A stretch of DNA of 38,694 nt from Bacillota bacterium (GCA_029776595.1 JAKOSX010000119.1:1-38694), one strand, 5' to 3'. Positions 25,946 through 37,039 are shown, numbered from the stretch's first letter. Notes: generated from the letters alone by a model not told the origin. Numbers and translations: made by a program.

Positions 25946-25970
25946 AACGCCTCCTGCTTTTCAAAATAAA

Positions 25971-25999
25971 AAGAGAGGTTTCTCCTCTCTTTCTTTTTC
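25971..25999 (+). terminator. terminator after FMN reductase (possibly bidirectional)
   Basis: AAGAGAGGTTTCTCCTCTCTTTCTTTTTCT. Confidence 0.7.
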
Positions 26000-26019
26000 T
26001 CCGGATATTAACTCTGGTC

Positions 26020-26676
26020 TTAATGAGGTGCATGAATGTCCGTCAGATCAAAAGGTTGCCCGCCCGGCGTCGATAAATTAAAGTATAATTTGGAATCTTC
26101 AGTGACTCCAAAATCCCGGTTTGATCCGGTCTGGGCGACTTTCCCCAAAGCTTTCCGGAAAAGTTGATTATGGGCTTCCTCCCGGTTGAGTAAGAAGTCA
26201 ATGGTGTCCCGGACGCCTTTGTCATCGATTTGCCTGTAAAGATACTCGTAAACGACTTTGGCCCGCATTTCTGCAGCAATATCTGACAACAGATCCGCCA
26301 CCAGGTCGCCGGTGACATTGACATAGTCGGCAGTCCACGGATGCCCGGAGGCATTGATTAAACCTGGTGCCAAACCCGTCAGTAAATGGGTTTGAACTTC
26401 TCCGACGGTTGCTTGATTCCCCTGTAATTCGCTGCCGTTTAACTGTGTGATCAGCATAGAAACCATTTCCATATGGGATAACTCTTCAGCGGCAATATCC
26501 AACATCATGTCTTTGATCTCCGGATCCTGCACCCGAAAACTTTGGGAAATATATTGCATGGTCGCTTTAAGTTCTCCGTTGGCTCCTCCCAATTGTTCCT
26601 GAAACATTGCCGCAAACTTAGGATTAGGCCGATCAACCTTCACTGTATGCAATGGTTTTTTATCATGTAAAAACAT
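26020..26676 (-). CDS. manganese catalase family protein (CotJC-like)
   Basis: EQLGGANGELKATMQYISQSF, DIAAEELSHMEMV, RAKVVYEYLYRQIDDKGVRDTIDFLLNREEAHNQLF di-Mn ligand motifs. Confidence 0.92.
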   Translation of the reverse strand: MFLHDKKPLHTVKVDRPNPKFAAMFQEQLGGANGELKATMQYISQSFRVQDPEIKDMMLDIAAEELSHMEMVSMLITQLNGSELQGNQATVGEVQTHLLTGLAPGLINASGHPWTADYVNVTGDLVADLLSDIAAEMRAKVVYEYLYRQIDDKGVRDTIDFLLNREEAHNQLFRKALGKVAQTGSNRDFGVTEDSKLYFNLSTPGGQPFDLTDIHAPH

Positions 26677-26694
26677 AAGCCTTCCCTCATTTTA

Positions 26695-26940
26695 TTAAGA
26701 ATTTTTGGTAACGCCGTCGACCCCGATTTGATCCGAATAAGCCGGCACAAAGGTCTTGCAGCAGGTTTCCATACATTGATTAGCCTCCATTTGAGGGAAT
26801 TGGACATGGTCGGAAGCATCCAAATCATCCGGCGCTTGGCTGGCAAAGGCATCCGACGTCACCATAATCTCCGATGCCCCACATTGGTTTCCCTGGGACC
26901 AGTAATGACAATTATTAATATTGCAATAAATTTTCGGCAT
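26695..26940 (-). CDS. DUF1540 domain-containing protein
   Basis: KIYCNINNCHYWSQGNQCGASEIMVTS...ETCCKTF Cys pattern; start MPKIYCN at 26940. Confidence 0.82.
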   Translation of the reverse strand: MPKIYCNINNCHYWSQGNQCGASEIMVTSDAFASQAPDDLDASDHVQFPQMEANQCMETCCKTFVPAYSDQIGVDGVTKNS

Positions 26941-26995
26941 TTTTCTTCTCCTCTCCGTTGATTTGAATCTAGTATCCCCACGTCTGTTCAAAAAA

Positions 26996-27023
26996 GGGCT
27001 GGGATATCATCGCATCCCAGCCC
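26996..27023 (-). terminator. terminator after the histidine kinase gene
   Basis: GGGCTGGGAT-N8-ATCCCAGCCC with a minus-strand TTTTTT tail. Confidence 0.8.
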
Positions 27024-27042
27024 TTCATTTCTTCATTAACTA

Positions 27043-28443
27043 TTATTTTGAAATATCTCCGTTGCCCTTCGGCAAGATCACCTTAAAACAACTGCCCTGG
27101 TTTACCTCGCTTTGGACCTGAATCCGGCCGCCATGGGCGTCCACGATGGCTTTGATGATGGTCAGGCCGATCCCGGAGCCCCCGGTGGATCGGTTGCGGG
27201 ATTTATCCCCACGGTAGAAGCGTTCAAAGATATAGGGTAAATCCTCGGGAGCGATCCCCGCCCCGTTGTCGCGGACCTGCAGCTCTACCCAGCGGTCCGA
27301 CGCTTTCACGTTTACTTCCACCGAACCGCCTTTCGGCGTAAATTTCAGGCTGTTAACCAAAAGATTGATGATCACCTGACTTATTTTGTCTTCATCAGCC
27401 GTCAGCACCGCCGGTTCCCCCGAATAATCCAAAGTCACGGCTTTATTTTCAAATTCCGGCCTCAAATTGGTCACAACCTGCTCTGCCAGTTGGTTCAGGT
27501 CAAACGGCTTCTTGGATAGGATCACCCGATCGCTGTCATACTTGGACAGCCGTTCCAAGTCCTTCACCATCCGGGTTAACCGGAGAATTTCAGCATGACA
27601 CCCTTTCAGTCGATTCTTGTCCACCTCCCAAATCCCGTCGATCATCGCCTCCAGATGGCTTTGGACCGTGGACAATGGGGTACGCAATTCATGGGCCACA
27701 TCGGCCGTCAGCCGTTTTCTGATTTTTTCCTGGTTTTCCAAAGCTTCTGCCAATTCATTGATGGACCTGACCAACTGATTTATCTCTTTGATGTCGGTCC
27801 GTTCATGGCTGCGTGCCTTCAGATTGCCGGCAGCCATCTCCCGGGCGGTCTCGATGACTCGGGTGATGGGATTGCTGATGCGCCGGGAGATCACCGTACC
27901 GGTAACCAAGGCGAACACCAAGGCGATGAGTAAGGCCCCGACCAGAATCCGGTTGAGGGTGTTAATGAAAGCCAAATCCGTATCTCTATAATAAAACGGC
28001 CCATAATAACCGATGAGAACCTTCCCGACGACGCCGTCACCCCTGGTCACCGGGTACTCGGACTCCATATAACTTCCCCGCCAGTTCGGATAACGGCTGG
28101 CCATATTCTTGGCCATATGGGCGATCATTTCCCGGCAGAATCCGTTATTATGGGTAAATGCATCCCATACCGTCCGGCCTTCCGCATCCATCACCCGGAT
28201 AAACAGCCCCTCTTCCATGCTAGTGATTCCGATATCGGCGATCTTTGCCCCACTCCACCCGTTTTGGCTGTATTGCTGGGACACCAAAGAGACCAGTTGC
28301 CGATTGCGGTTTTCAATATTCTTTAAAATATAGTTTCGAAATTGCCGTTCTAAAAAGAGATTGGCCAGTACTCCAACGACGATGATGCTAATCAGGATAC
28401 TCCACATATAGGACGCTGACAGCCGAGCCCGTAGACTTACCAT
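27043..28443 (-). CDS. sensor histidine kinase (two TM, HAMP, HisKA, HATPase)
   Basis: TADVAHELRTPLSTVQSHLEAM, QVIINLLVNSLKFTPKGG, VRDNGAGIAPEDLPYIFERFYRGDKSRNRSTGGSGIGLTI. Confidence 0.95.
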   Translation of the reverse strand: MVSLRARLSASYMWSILISIIVVGVLANLFLERQFRNYILKNIENRNRQLVSLVSQQYSQNGWSGAKIADIGITSMEEGLFIRVMDAEGRTVWDAFTHNNGFCREMIAHMAKNMASRYPNWRGSYMESEYPVTRGDGVVGKVLIGYYGPFYYRDTDLAFINTLNRILVGALLIALVFALVTGTVISRRISNPITRVIETAREMAAGNLKARSHERTDIKEINQLVRSINELAEALENQEKIRKRLTADVAHELRTPLSTVQSHLEAMIDGIWEVDKNRLKGCHAEILRLTRMVKDLERLSKYDSDRVILSKKPFDLNQLAEQVVTNLRPEFENKAVTLDYSGEPAVLTADEDKISQVIINLLVNSLKFTPKGGSVEVNVKASDRWVELQVRDNGAGIAPEDLPYIFERFYRGDKSRNRSTGGSGIGLTIIKAIVDAHGGRIQVQSEVNQGSCFKVILPKGNGDISK

Positions 28444-28444
28444 A

Positions 28445-29137
28445 TTATTCACCGCCAAACTGATAGCCGATACCGTGGACGGTCAGGATATACTTGGGAT
28501 CTTTGGTATCGGACTCAATCTTCTGCCTGAGATTTTTCACATGGGCGTCGATGGTCCGATCAAATCCTTCATAATCGGCGCCCAAAACCAACGTGACCAA
28601 TTCGTCCCGGGTAAATACCTTTCGCGGATATTTGGCAAAAGTCAATAACAGTTTATATTCGATGGGCGTTAACGCCACTAATTGCCCGGTTTTACGGACC
28701 TCATGCCGGTCGCAGTCAATGACCAAATCCCCCTCATTGTACGAAAGCAGCTTACTTAAAGGAATGGCTTCTGCCGTCGTCCGCCGTAGCAACGCTTCAA
28801 CCCTGGCCATCAATTGCCGGGGACTGAAAGGTTTTGTCACATAATCGTCCGCCCCCAAATCAAACCCGGCCACTACATACTCTTCTTCCGCCTTTGCCGT
28901 CAGCATGATGATGGGGACCCGGGAGGTCCTCCGCAGCCGTTGACACACTTCCTCTCCGGGAATGTCCGGCAGCATCAAATCTAATATAACCAGCGCCGGA
29001 TATTCCCGTTCAAAAAGAGACAAAGCATCCCTTCCGTTAAACGCTTCAATCACCGCATAGCCTTCGGCTTCCAGATAAGAACGGACGACTTCGACGATTT
29101 TAGGTTCATCATCCACCACGAGAATTTTGGATTTCAC
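28445..29137 (-). CDS. OmpR/PhoB-family response regulator
   Basis: ILVVDDEPKI, LVILDLMLPD, VTKPFSPRQL; winged-helix TPIEYKLL...FDRTIDAHVKNLRQKIE. Confidence 0.95.
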   Translation of the reverse strand: MKSKILVVDDEPKIVEVVRSYLEAEGYAVIEAFNGRDALSLFEREYPALVILDLMLPDIPGEEVCQRLRRTSRVPIIMLTAKAEEEYVVAGFDLGADDYVTKPFSPRQLMARVEALLRRTTAEAIPLSKLLSYNEGDLVIDCDRHEVRKTGQLVALTPIEYKLLLTFAKYPRKVFTRDELVTLVLGADYEGFDRTIDAHVKNLRQKIESDTKDPKYILTVHGIGYQFGGE

Positions 29138-29183
29138 ATTGATCCCTCTGTTTTCGGCGAATGGCCTTCGCCCGAATAATATC

Positions 29184-31592
29184 TTACTTAAACCTTCTCA
29201 GGCTCAACGAATTGATGACAACAGACACCGAGCTTAACGCCATGGCGGCGCCGGCAATGATCGGATTCAGCCTCCCGGCGGCAGCGAACGGAATTCCGAT
29301 AATATTGTAAATAAAAGCCCAGAAAAGGTTTTGCTTGATCTTGCTCATGGTTCTCCGTGATAAGCGGATCGCCGTCGGAATCGCCCGGAGGTCGCCTCGC
29401 ATCAAGGTAATATCCGCCGCTTCCATCGCAATATCCGTCCCGGTACCGATGGCCATTCCCACATCCGCCATGGCGAGGGCCGGAGCATCATTGATGCCGT
29501 CACCCACCATGGCCACCACTTTGCCTTCTTTGCGCAGCTTTTCCACTTCTTCCGCCTTATGCTCAGGCAGCACCTCCGCCAGCACATGGCGGATGCCCAC
29601 CTGTCTGGCAATGGCTTCAGCCGTCCGCCGGTTATCGCCGGTCATCATATAGACGTCAATCCCCATGTGCTGCAGTTCCTCAATGGCCGCTTTGGAGTTT
29701 TCTTTCACCACGTCAGCCACAGCAATCACTCCGGCCAGGCGGCCATCATACGCCAAGAACATGGCCGTCTTGCCTTGCTCTTCCATAGCCGCGGCGACGG
29801 ACTCCACCCCGTCGGTGGCGATTCCTTCCTCCATCATCAGCTTCCGCGTCCCCACCAACACCTTTTTCCCGTCAATCACGACCGAGACGCCATGGCCCGG
29901 GATGGCCTGAAATTCCTCGGGATCAGGGATGACTCCCAGCTTTTCCTTGGCATATTCGTAAATGGCCATGCCCAATGGATGTTCCGACTTCTTCTCCGCC
30001 CCGGCCGCCAACTGCAGGATCTGTTCGGAAGAACAATCACCGACAGATACCACATCCGTCACCTCCGGCTGGCCCTTGGTGATGGTGCCGGTTTTATCGA
30101 GAACCACCGCATTGATCCGATAGGCTGTTTCCAAATGTTCGCCGCCTTTGATCAAAATGCCTTTTTCAGCCCCTTTGCCGGTGCCCACCATAATGGCTGT
30201 CGGCGTCGCCAGTCCCAACGAGCAAGGGCAAGCGATAACCAGGACTGCCACGGCACTGATAATTCCCTTCGACAGATCATACCCGCCAAAGGCCCAGACG
30301 ATAAAGGTTAAAACCGCAATCCCCAGAACCACCGGGACAAACACGCCGGAAACCCGATCTGCGATTTTTTGAATCGGCGCCTTCGAGCCCTGGGCTTCTT
30401 CAACCATTTTGATGATCTGGGAAAGAACCGTGTCTTTGCCGACTTTGGTGGCTTGATAATTGAATGTACCGTATTTGTTGATGGTGGCTCCGATGACCGG
30501 GTCCCCCACATGCTTCTCCACCGGCAGGCTTTCCCCGGTTAACATGGATTCGTCCACCGCTGAACTGCCCTCGATCACCACCCCGTCCACCGGGATCTTT
30601 TCACCGGGCCGGACCACGATCACCTCACCCACTTCCACTTCTTCGATGGCCACGTCCGTCTCCTGCCCGTTACGGATGACCCGCGCAGTTTTTGGCTGCA
30701 ATCCCATTAATTTTTTGATGGCCTCCGAGGTTTTTCCTTTGGCCACCGCTTCCAGATATTTACCCAACAGGATTAAGGTGATAATCACCGCCGAAGCCTC
30801 AAAGTATAAATCCTTCATCTTCATTCCCGGCATCATTTCCTGGAAGAAGGAATTATAGACGCTGTAAAAGTAAGCTGCCGAAGTCCCCATGGCGATCAAC
30901 ACATCCATATTGGGGCTCATGGCCCGCAAAGCGAAGAAAGCGTTGCGGTAAAACCGAAATCCGATAATAAACTGAACCGGTGTCGCCAGGATCAGCTGAA
31001 ACAGCCAATGATGCAAAAAGGGAACATCGATTCCTATCAAAGCCAATACCATCGCGAGAATCAGCGGCGAACTGAGAACGGCCCCGATGATCAATTCCCG
31101 GCGAAGCTGTTGAATCTCTTTCTCTCGTAGCTCCTTCTCCCGGTCCACAGGCATTTCGTCTACCCGGACCGCTTGATAACCCAACTTTTCGATGGACCGA
31201 ATGATTTCAGACACCTTAATGACAGCCGGATCATAGGTCACCGTCGCCCTTTCGGTGCTCAGATTCACCGCGGCCTGGGCCACGCCTTCCAGCTTGTTCA
31301 ATTTCCTTTCGATCTTCGCCGAACAGGCAGCGCAGCTCATTCCGGTGATTTTCAATTGGACATGGCCCGTCGCAGGCGTCTCCTGGACGACGCCATATCC
31401 CAAATCCCGGATAACCTTCTCTATATCAGCCCGCCCCAGTTGGCTGTCGTCAAACTCCACCGTGGCTTTTTCCGTAGCCAGATTCACCGCAGCCAGCCGG
31501 ATACCGGGCAATTTACCCAGTTTCTTCTCTATCTTTGACGCGCATGCGGCGCAGGACATTCCTTCAATGCGTATCACTTCTTTGCGATTCAT
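29184..31592 (-). CDS. copA: copper-translocating P-type ATPase with two HMA domains
   Basis: Two GMSCAAC motifs, [38 protein letters not shown] before ATG 31592. Confidence 0.96.
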   Translation of the reverse strand: MNRKEVIRIEGMSCAACASKIEKKLGKLPGIRLAAVNLATEKATVEFDDSQLGRADIEKVIRDLGYGVVQETPATGHVQLKITGMSCAACSAKIERKLNKLEGVAQAAVNLSTERATVTYDPAVIKVSEIIRSIEKLGYQAVRVDEMPVDREKELREKEIQQLRRELIIGAVLSSPLILAMVLALIGIDVPFLHHWLFQLILATPVQFIIGFRFYRNAFFALRAMSPNMDVLIAMGTSAAYFYSVYNSFFQEMMPGMKMKDLYFEASAVIITLILLGKYLEAVAKGKTSEAIKKLMGLQPKTARVIRNGQETDVAIEEVEVGEVIVVRPGEKIPVDGVVIEGSSAVDESMLTGESLPVEKHVGDPVIGATINKYGTFNYQATKVGKDTVLSQIIKMVEEAQGSKAPIQKIADRVSGVFVPVVLGIAVLTFIVWAFGGYDLSKGIISAVAVLVIACPCSLGLATPTAIMVGTGKGAEKGILIKGGEHLETAYRINAVVLDKTGTITKGQPEVTDVVSVGDCSSEQILQLAAGAEKKSEHPLGMAIYEYAKEKLGVIPDPEEFQAIPGHGVSVVIDGKKVLVGTRKLMMEEGIATDGVESVAAAMEEQGKTAMFLAYDGRLAGVIAVADVVKENSKAAIEELQHMGIDVYMMTGDNRRTAEAIARQVGIRHVLAEVLPEHKAEEVEKLRKEGKVVAMVGDGINDAPALAMADVGMAIGTGTDIAMEAADITLMRGDLRAIPTAIRLSRRTMSKIKQNLFWAFIYNIIGIPFAAAGRLNPIIAGAAMALSSVSVVINSLSLRRFK

Positions 31593-31636
31593 AACCGACA
31601 CTCCTTTCACGATACCGCCAACCATCTGTAAAAAAC

Positions 31637-33070
31637 TCAGTATCCTACCGAACAACAGCCTCCACCGCCTCCGGTGCCAATTCCCGGATCAACGGATGCG
31701 GCATCCCGTTCCGAAACAGCGGTTATGTCCGGTACCACTTTGATTGTACTCCGAATCATTCCCATCCAACAAGTATAGGTTAGACTGCCTTCTTCCTCCG
31801 GAATAAACTCGATGATATTGTTTCCGGGGATCAGCCTCTTCTCCAGCCCATACTTAGGGATGGTTATGGGATTGTTGCAACCGTTGATGTCATCCGCTGC
31901 GGCTTTAATGATCCACCGTACCGGAATCCCTTTTTGGACAATGATGGGCGTATACCGGCCGGGCATGAGCGTGGTGGTTACCTCCTGGACTCCGTCCCGT
32001 AGTACCGCCACCGCTGCTCTGGAACCGTCCGAAACCGGTGGGATCACCGATATACCTGAAAGAGATAAACCGCGGGAGACCATGACCATACCAAGAACGA
32101 TCACCAATACGGCACCGGCTTTCAGCATCGGCCGCGTCAATTTCCGGCTCAACAACGAACTGAGAGCGCCAAAACCGAACATCAGCGGGACCGTTCCCAG
32201 ACTGAACAGGAACATGGACAACGCCCCGGCCTCGAAACTGCCGGTTCCCAAAGCATACAATTGCATGGTCTGCAAAGGCCCGCAGGGCATAAAACCGTTC
32301 ATCAAACCCACAACAAACGGCCCATATCGGCCTCCGCCGCTAAATCGTTTGTTCCCGAAAAATTTCGGCATTGGAAGATTAAAACGCTTCAACCACGGGA
32401 AAACCTCCAGCATCTTCAGGCCAATGATCACCATCAGAAAACCGGCCACCACCGCTACGATGCCTTTAGCCGGGCCGGAAAAACTCACCACCGCTCCTAA
32501 GGCACCGACGATTCCTCCGATGAGCGTATACGAAATGACCCGTCCGCCATTATAAAGCAGGCTGGGACGAATTTTGGAAAAAACCGACGGCGGTTGGGAA
32601 TCCGATTCACCCGCCTGCATGCACTGGGAAATATTAATGCCGCCGCACATGGCGATACAATGGAACGAAGTGAGAAGCCCGATCAAAAATAACATACCGT
32701 AACCGGCTTTCTCATCCACTTCCGGAATGAAATTAAATCCGACCGTGGAATTGATCAGACGATAAAGCACATAAAAGATAATTCCCCATCTCAACAGCTG
32801 TTCTAAAGAAAATTTTTGAAATTCCGTTTCGTTTCCCCCGTCTTTCGGGACAAGGGCGGCTTCATAGCCCAGATCTTCGATGACCTTGAGGATGTCTTCT
32901 TCGGAAATCATCTCCGGATCATATTCAACCACTGCCTGCATTTTGGCCAAGGAAACCCGGGCCGACCGAATTCCGTCCCGCTTTTTCAGCCCGTTTTCAA
33001 GTTTTACAACGCAACTTGAACATGACATGCCCCGGACCGTAAACACTTTTCTGACAAATTCCCCGCTCAT
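31637..33070 (-). CDS. HMA - SafE/UreH-like membrane domain - cupredoxin-like fusion protein
   Basis: N-terminal [14 protein letters not shown]; multi-TM core with [23 protein letters not shown] and [28 protein letters not shown]-terminal cupredoxin-like domain ending [15 protein letters not shown]. Confidence 0.9.
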   Translation of the reverse strand: MSGEFVRKVFTVRGMSCSSCVVKLENGLKKRDGIRSARVSLAKMQAVVEYDPEMISEEDILKVIEDLGYEAALVPKDGGNETEFQKFSLEQLLRWGIIFYVLYRLINSTVGFNFIPEVDEKAGYGMLFLIGLLTSFHCIAMCGGINISQCMQAGESDSQPPSVFSKIRPSLLYNGGRVISYTLIGGIVGALGAVVSFSGPAKGIVAVVAGFLMVIIGLKMLEVFPWLKRFNLPMPKFFGNKRFSGGGRYGPFVVGLMNGFMPCGPLQTMQLYALGTGSFEAGALSMFLFSLGTVPLMFGFGALSSLLSRKLTRPMLKAGAVLVIVLGMVMVSRGLSLSGISVIPPVSDGSRAAVAVLRDGVQEVTTTLMPGRYTPIIVQKGIPVRWIIKAAADDINGCNNPITIPKYGLEKRLIPGNNIIEFIPEEEGSLTYTCWMGMIRSTIKVVPDITAVSERDAASVDPGIGTGGGGGCCSVGY

Positions 33071-33154
33071 TGGCTTACCTCCATGGGATCCGAATTTTAT
33101 TCGGTAAGGTCATTATAATACTTTTTGATGAAGATTTTATGAAGATAAAAATAA

Positions 33155-33170
33155 ACCCCCAAAAGGGGGC
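33155..33170 (-). terminator. terminator after htrA-like gene
   Basis: GCCCCCTTTTGGGGGTTTATTTTT on the minus strand. Confidence 0.7.
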
Positions 33171-33179
33171 TGCAACGAA

Positions 33180-34316
33180 TTATTTCGCTTCGGTGAAGGT
33201 CAGTTTAATTTGATACTTTTTCCCGTTCCGCACGATGACGGCTTTGACCGTGTCGCCGGGTTTATACTTTTGCTTGACGGCATTCAGTTCCTTCATGGTG
33301 GACGTCGACTTCCTGCCTAGGCTGATCAGGATATCTTTGGGCTTAATCCCGGCTTTCGCCGCGCCACTCTGATCCACCACCTCGGTGACGAAGATTCCCC
33401 GGGGCAAATTGTATGCCTTGGCCAGATTTTCCGGAATCTCCTGCCCGATGATGCCGATGAGCGGCCGCCCCTTCACATATCCGTATTTGATCAGTTGGTC
33501 GACAATGGGCTTTGCATCATTAATCGGAATGGCAAATCCCAATCCTTCCACGCCGGAGATGGAGACTTTCACCGTATTGATCCCCACCACTTTTCCATTG
33601 CCGTCCACCAGCGCACCGCCGCTGTTTCCGGGATTAATGGCCGCATCCGTCTGAATCAGGTTTAATGTGCGATCCTCCACTTCGATCTTTCGGTTGAGGG
33701 CACTGATGACGCCGGTAGTCACCGACCCGGCAAATTCCAGCCCGAGCGGATTGCCAATCGCTACTGCCAACGCTCCCACTTTCAACTTGGATGAATCGCC
33801 TAAAGGGGCAACCGGCAAGTTTTTCAGGTCAATCTTGATCACGGCCAGATCATTGACCAAATCCCCACCGATGAATTTGGCCTTGGCTTTCCGGTCGTCC
33901 GGCAAAAATACCTCCAAAGTCACCTTCTGACCTTGATTGTTGCGGGGGTCGGCATCCTGAACTACATGATAATTGGTTAAAATATAGCCGTTTTTTCTGA
34001 TGATAATTCCGGAACCCTCCGAAGTGGCACTCTGTTCCCCGGTATCGAAAAACCGGTCCAATGAGGCCTGCGACTGGACAGTCGTCCGAATCCCAACGAT
34101 GGAAGGTCCCACTTTCTCGGCTATTTGGACCACCGTCTCCGTTTCATTTGGTACCCCGGCTTTGAGAAGACTGTTCTTGGACATGTTGCCAAAAAACCGT
34201 TCGATGGCCCGGCCGAACAACACAGTCGCCACAATCAGCACCATGACGGCGATCAATCCCAATTTCCGCCCGATGATATCACGGAACCAATTTTTATCCC
34301 GGCCTTCCTTGTTCAT
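33180..34316 (-). CDS. trypsin-like serine protease, HtrA/DegP family with PDZ domain
   Basis: TNYHVV, NDLAVIKID, TDAAINPGNSGGALVDGNGKVVGINT, C-terminal PDZ; N-terminal TM anchor. Confidence 0.95.
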   Translation of the reverse strand: MNKEGRDKNWFRDIIGRKLGLIAVMVLIVATVLFGRAIERFFGNMSKNSLLKAGVPNETETVVQIAEKVGPSIVGIRTTVQSQASLDRFFDTGEQSATSEGSGIIIRKNGYILTNYHVVQDADPRNNQGQKVTLEVFLPDDRKAKAKFIGGDLVNDLAVIKIDLKNLPVAPLGDSSKLKVGALAVAIGNPLGLEFAGSVTTGVISALNRKIEVEDRTLNLIQTDAAINPGNSGGALVDGNGKVVGINTVKVSISGVEGLGFAIPINDAKPIVDQLIKYGYVKGRPLIGIIGQEIPENLAKAYNLPRGIFVTEVVDQSGAAKAGIKPKDILISLGRKSTSTMKELNAVKQKYKPGDTVKAVIVRNGKKYQIKLTFTEAK

Positions 34317-34408
34317 CGCTCTTATCTCCCTTGTTTTTACCCATAGATTATCCCATCGGGAAAAATTTCATAACTTGAGGGAGAAAGAAGGCCGGACAAT
34401 GACATTCC

Positions 34409-34822
34409 TTACAACGGACGCATCCTTTGATACCACAGGCACTTGTCCTCCCATTGGCAATTTCCGCAAATGTCTTGGATATCCCAATACGTCCTAAACC
34501 GGGCAGCGATGCGTTCCAGAAAATTGCAAGCCAAATCTTGAGTGCCCGGTACCACATCCAGTTTTTCAAGGATTTTCAGATCCTTCGCCCGGATCCTGAG
34601 TTCGGAGTCTTTATTCTTTCCGCATCCGGTTTCGCTTCGGTGAGGGCAACAGCTGCAGATAATGTCTTCTTCGGCAACAACCTGAATTTCCAGGTGGGGA
34701 GAAGTCAGCAAATGATCCCGTATCCCCCGGAGATTGGCGACAAAGTCCTTACTGTACCCATACCCTTGAAATCCTTGAAGGCATAAAAGATGATGAGCCC
34801 GAATTTTAAGCGGTTGTTCCAT
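34409..34822 (-). CDS. DUF1284 domain-containing protein
   Basis: KIRAHHLLCLQGFQGYGYSKDFVANL and CSCCPHR Cys motifs. Confidence 0.8.
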   Translation of the reverse strand: MEQPLKIRAHHLLCLQGFQGYGYSKDFVANLRGIRDHLLTSPHLEIQVVAEEDIICSCCPHRSETGCGKNKDSELRIRAKDLKILEKLDVVPGTQDLACNFLERIAARFRTYWDIQDICGNCQWEDKCLWYQRMRPL

Positions 34823-34847
34823 ATTCTTCTTTCGCCCTTTCCAAAAA

Positions 34848-35606
34848 TCATATCAACAAAACCATCAGGCATGCGGCAACGGTAAAACCCAGCAACAACC
34901 AGTCCGTTGGCGTGGTTTGAAACGCCGTCGGAGTCCGCACCTCCGAATAACAGCGGGATTCCATCGCCTGGACGATTTCATCCGCCCGCATAAACGTATG
35001 GAATAAAAGGGGCCCTGCCAAAAACGAAATCCGGGCAATGGGGTTTTTTCGGCCGTCAATGCATCGGGCTTTTTGAGCATCCAGCATTTCGGAAGCCTGG
35101 TCAAAAATGGCCGGAATCAAAACCAACGTCAAACTGAACATCATGGCAACTCTGGCCGCCGGGATAAACGGCACCGGCCGGAGAAACCACTCCACCACGT
35201 TTTTAAAGAGGGAAAAAGAGGTGGTTCCCGTCATGATGTTTCCGATGATAAGCATTAACATCAGCCGCCAACCGAATAACAGACCGGAGCGCAGCCCTTC
35301 CCATGTCATTCCCTGAACCGGAAGGCCCGGGATAGCCGTCCCCGGAATGGTAAATGAATGGGCAACGACAATGATCCCTATTAAGACGAGAAAATACCTT
35401 ATCTCTGTCATCAATCGTTTGATGGATAATCCGGCGGCCATATAAACCATAAGCAATACGGCGGTTAAAACGGCCAGGTCAAGCCCTTTCTGCGAAAAAC
35501 CGACTGCCATGGTGAACAAAATCATGCATATCAGCTTAATCCTCCCGTCCATCCCATGGATTAACGTTTTTTTCGCAATATAATGAAATAGAGTCAACTC
35601 AGCCAT
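34848..35606 (-). CDS. bioN: energy-coupling factor transporter transmembrane protein (EcfT/CbiQ family)
   Basis: Hydrophobic protein with MLDAQKARCIDGR coupling motif; operon with bioY and an ECF ATPase. Confidence 0.88.
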   Translation of the reverse strand: MAELTLFHYIAKKTLIHGMDGRIKLICMILFTMAVGFSQKGLDLAVLTAVLLMVYMAAGLSIKRLMTEIRYFLVLIGIIVVAHSFTIPGTAIPGLPVQGMTWEGLRSGLLFGWRLMLMLIIGNIMTGTTSFSLFKNVVEWFLRPVPFIPAARVAMMFSLTLVLIPAIFDQASEMLDAQKARCIDGRKNPIARISFLAGPLLFHTFMRADEIVQAMESRCYSEVRTPTAFQTTPTDWLLLGFTVAACLMVLLI

Positions 35607-36337
35607 GTCATAGTTTCCACGCTTTCACCGGATGGTTTTTTGATACCATACGTTTCAACGTCTCCGATTAACCGGGCGGGGTCCCCGTCCCTGACAATCC
35701 GGCCTTTTTCCATGATAATCAACCGGGTGGCATGGGCCAAAACCTTCTCTAAATCGTGAGTCACCACGAGGATGGTATGGCCTTTGCGGTGCAAATCGAC
35801 AATCTGGCTTAATACCTGAAGAACTCCCTGATAGTCCAGGGCTACAAAAGGCTCGTCAAAGGCGATAATTTGAGGCCTCATAGCAAGCACGCCCGCCACA
35901 GCCAGCCTCTTCTTCTGGCCTCCGGAGAGAGTGTGGGGTTGTCGGCAGGCAAGGTCGCTCAAACCGACCGCTTCAAGAATCTCCTTGACCAGCCTGTCCA
36001 CTTCCTCCCGGGATAAGTTGAGGTTTTCCGGCCCGAAAGCCACATCCTCAGATACGGTTTGCCCCACAATTTGATTGTCCGAATTTTGAAAGATTAAACC
36101 GATTTTTCTCCGGGCACGGGTAAGGTCTTTGGCGATAGGCACCCCTTCCAGAAGAACCTCCCCCGACGTCGGGCGGAGAAGGCCGTTCAAATGCCTGAGC
36201 AAAGCCGTTTTCCCCGAACCGTTGGCACCGGCGATGACAACAAACTCCCCGGCTTCAACAGATAGATTAATATCATTAAGAGCGATGGTTCCGTTTGGAA
36301 AAATATGCGTTAAATGCCGAATCTCCAAAATGGCCAT
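35594..36337 (-). CDS. bioM: energy-coupling factor ABC transporter ATP-binding protein
   Basis: GANGSGKTALLRHL Walker A, LSGGQKKRLAVAGVLAMRPQIIAFDEP signature/Walker B. Confidence 0.92.
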   Translation of the reverse strand: MAILEIRHLTHIFPNGTIALNDINLSVEAGEFVVIAGANGSGKTALLRHLNGLLRPTSGEVLLEGVPIAKDLTRARRKIGLIFQNSDNQIVGQTVSEDVAFGPENLNLSREEVDRLVKEILEAVGLSDLACRQPHTLSGGQKKRLAVAGVLAMRPQIIAFDEPFVALDYQGVLQVLSQIVDLHRKGHTILVVTHDLEKVLAHATRLIIMEKGRIVRDGDPARLIGDVETYGIKKPSGESVETMTWLS

Positions 36338-36370
36338 GATTATCTCCGTTTCTCAGAATTATCCATACAT

Positions 36371-36937
36371 CTATGCACGGTATTCATCTTCCCGCGGCAA
36401 CAGCGACTTTAAATAGGGCCGTAACGTCCTGACCAAGATTATGGCTGTCGCCATTTTAATCACCGTGCCGGGTATAAAAGGCAACAGCCCGAACCCTAAC
36501 GCTTTTGCCCACGTCACTTTCAATACGGTTTTTAACCAAACGATTCCCAATCCGAACAAAACAAAGTCTCCCAACAGCAAAGCGATGAAATCCTTAACCG
36601 ATGAGGGTTTCCCTTTCCCCGACACCCAGCCGATAACCAGAGCACCCAGCAAATATCCCACTAAAAAACCGCCGGTCGGGCCGAGAAAGACCGCCACTCC
36701 TGACGCTCCGCCCGCAAAGACCGGTATCCCCATGGCACCCAAGAACAAAAACAGCCCCACGCTGGCGCTTCCCCAGGCAGCACCCAATAACAACCCGGCC
36801 AACATCACGAAAAAGTCAGCCAAGACGATGGGCACCGGAATCAACGGAATGGGAAAACTCAGATAGCCCCCAATGGCGATCAAAGCCGTCATCAACGAGG
36901 CAAAAACCATCATCCGAAGTTGAGCGCTGGTATTCAT
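36371..36937 (-). CDS. bioY: biotin transporter BioY
   Basis: LIAIGGYLSFPIPLIPVPIVLADFFVMLAGLLLGAAWG...GPTGGFLVGYLLGALVIG. Confidence 0.93.
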   Translation of the reverse strand: MNTSAQLRMMVFASLMTALIAIGGYLSFPIPLIPVPIVLADFFVMLAGLLLGAAWGSASVGLFLFLGAMGIPVFAGGASGVAVFLGPTGGFLVGYLLGALVIGWVSGKGKPSSVKDFIALLLGDFVLFGLGIVWLKTVLKVTWAKALGFGLLPFIPGTVIKMATAIILVRTLRPYLKSLLPREDEYRA

Positions 36938-37009
36938 CGAATATCTTTCCTTTCGTCACGTTTTTGACATACCCGTTCTTAAGTACTCTTTCATTGGCAC
37001 CTGTAGGTA

Positions 37010-37039
37010 ATTATAAAAGCCCGTCATATCGTTTGTCAA
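37010..37039 (-). promoter_or_regulatory. sigma-A promoter for the bioY operon
   Basis: Minus strand TTGACA-N18-TATAAT; the -35 box lies inside the downstream BirA half-site. Confidence 0.7.

Noticed and set aside
29559-30311. 250-aa ORF antisense to copA
   Set aside because: Antisense of conserved P-type ATPase motifs; low-complexity His/Gly composition.
31812-32555. 247-aa ORF antisense to the HMA-SafE fusion
   Set aside because: Antisense to conserved membrane-protein coding sequence; no independent support.
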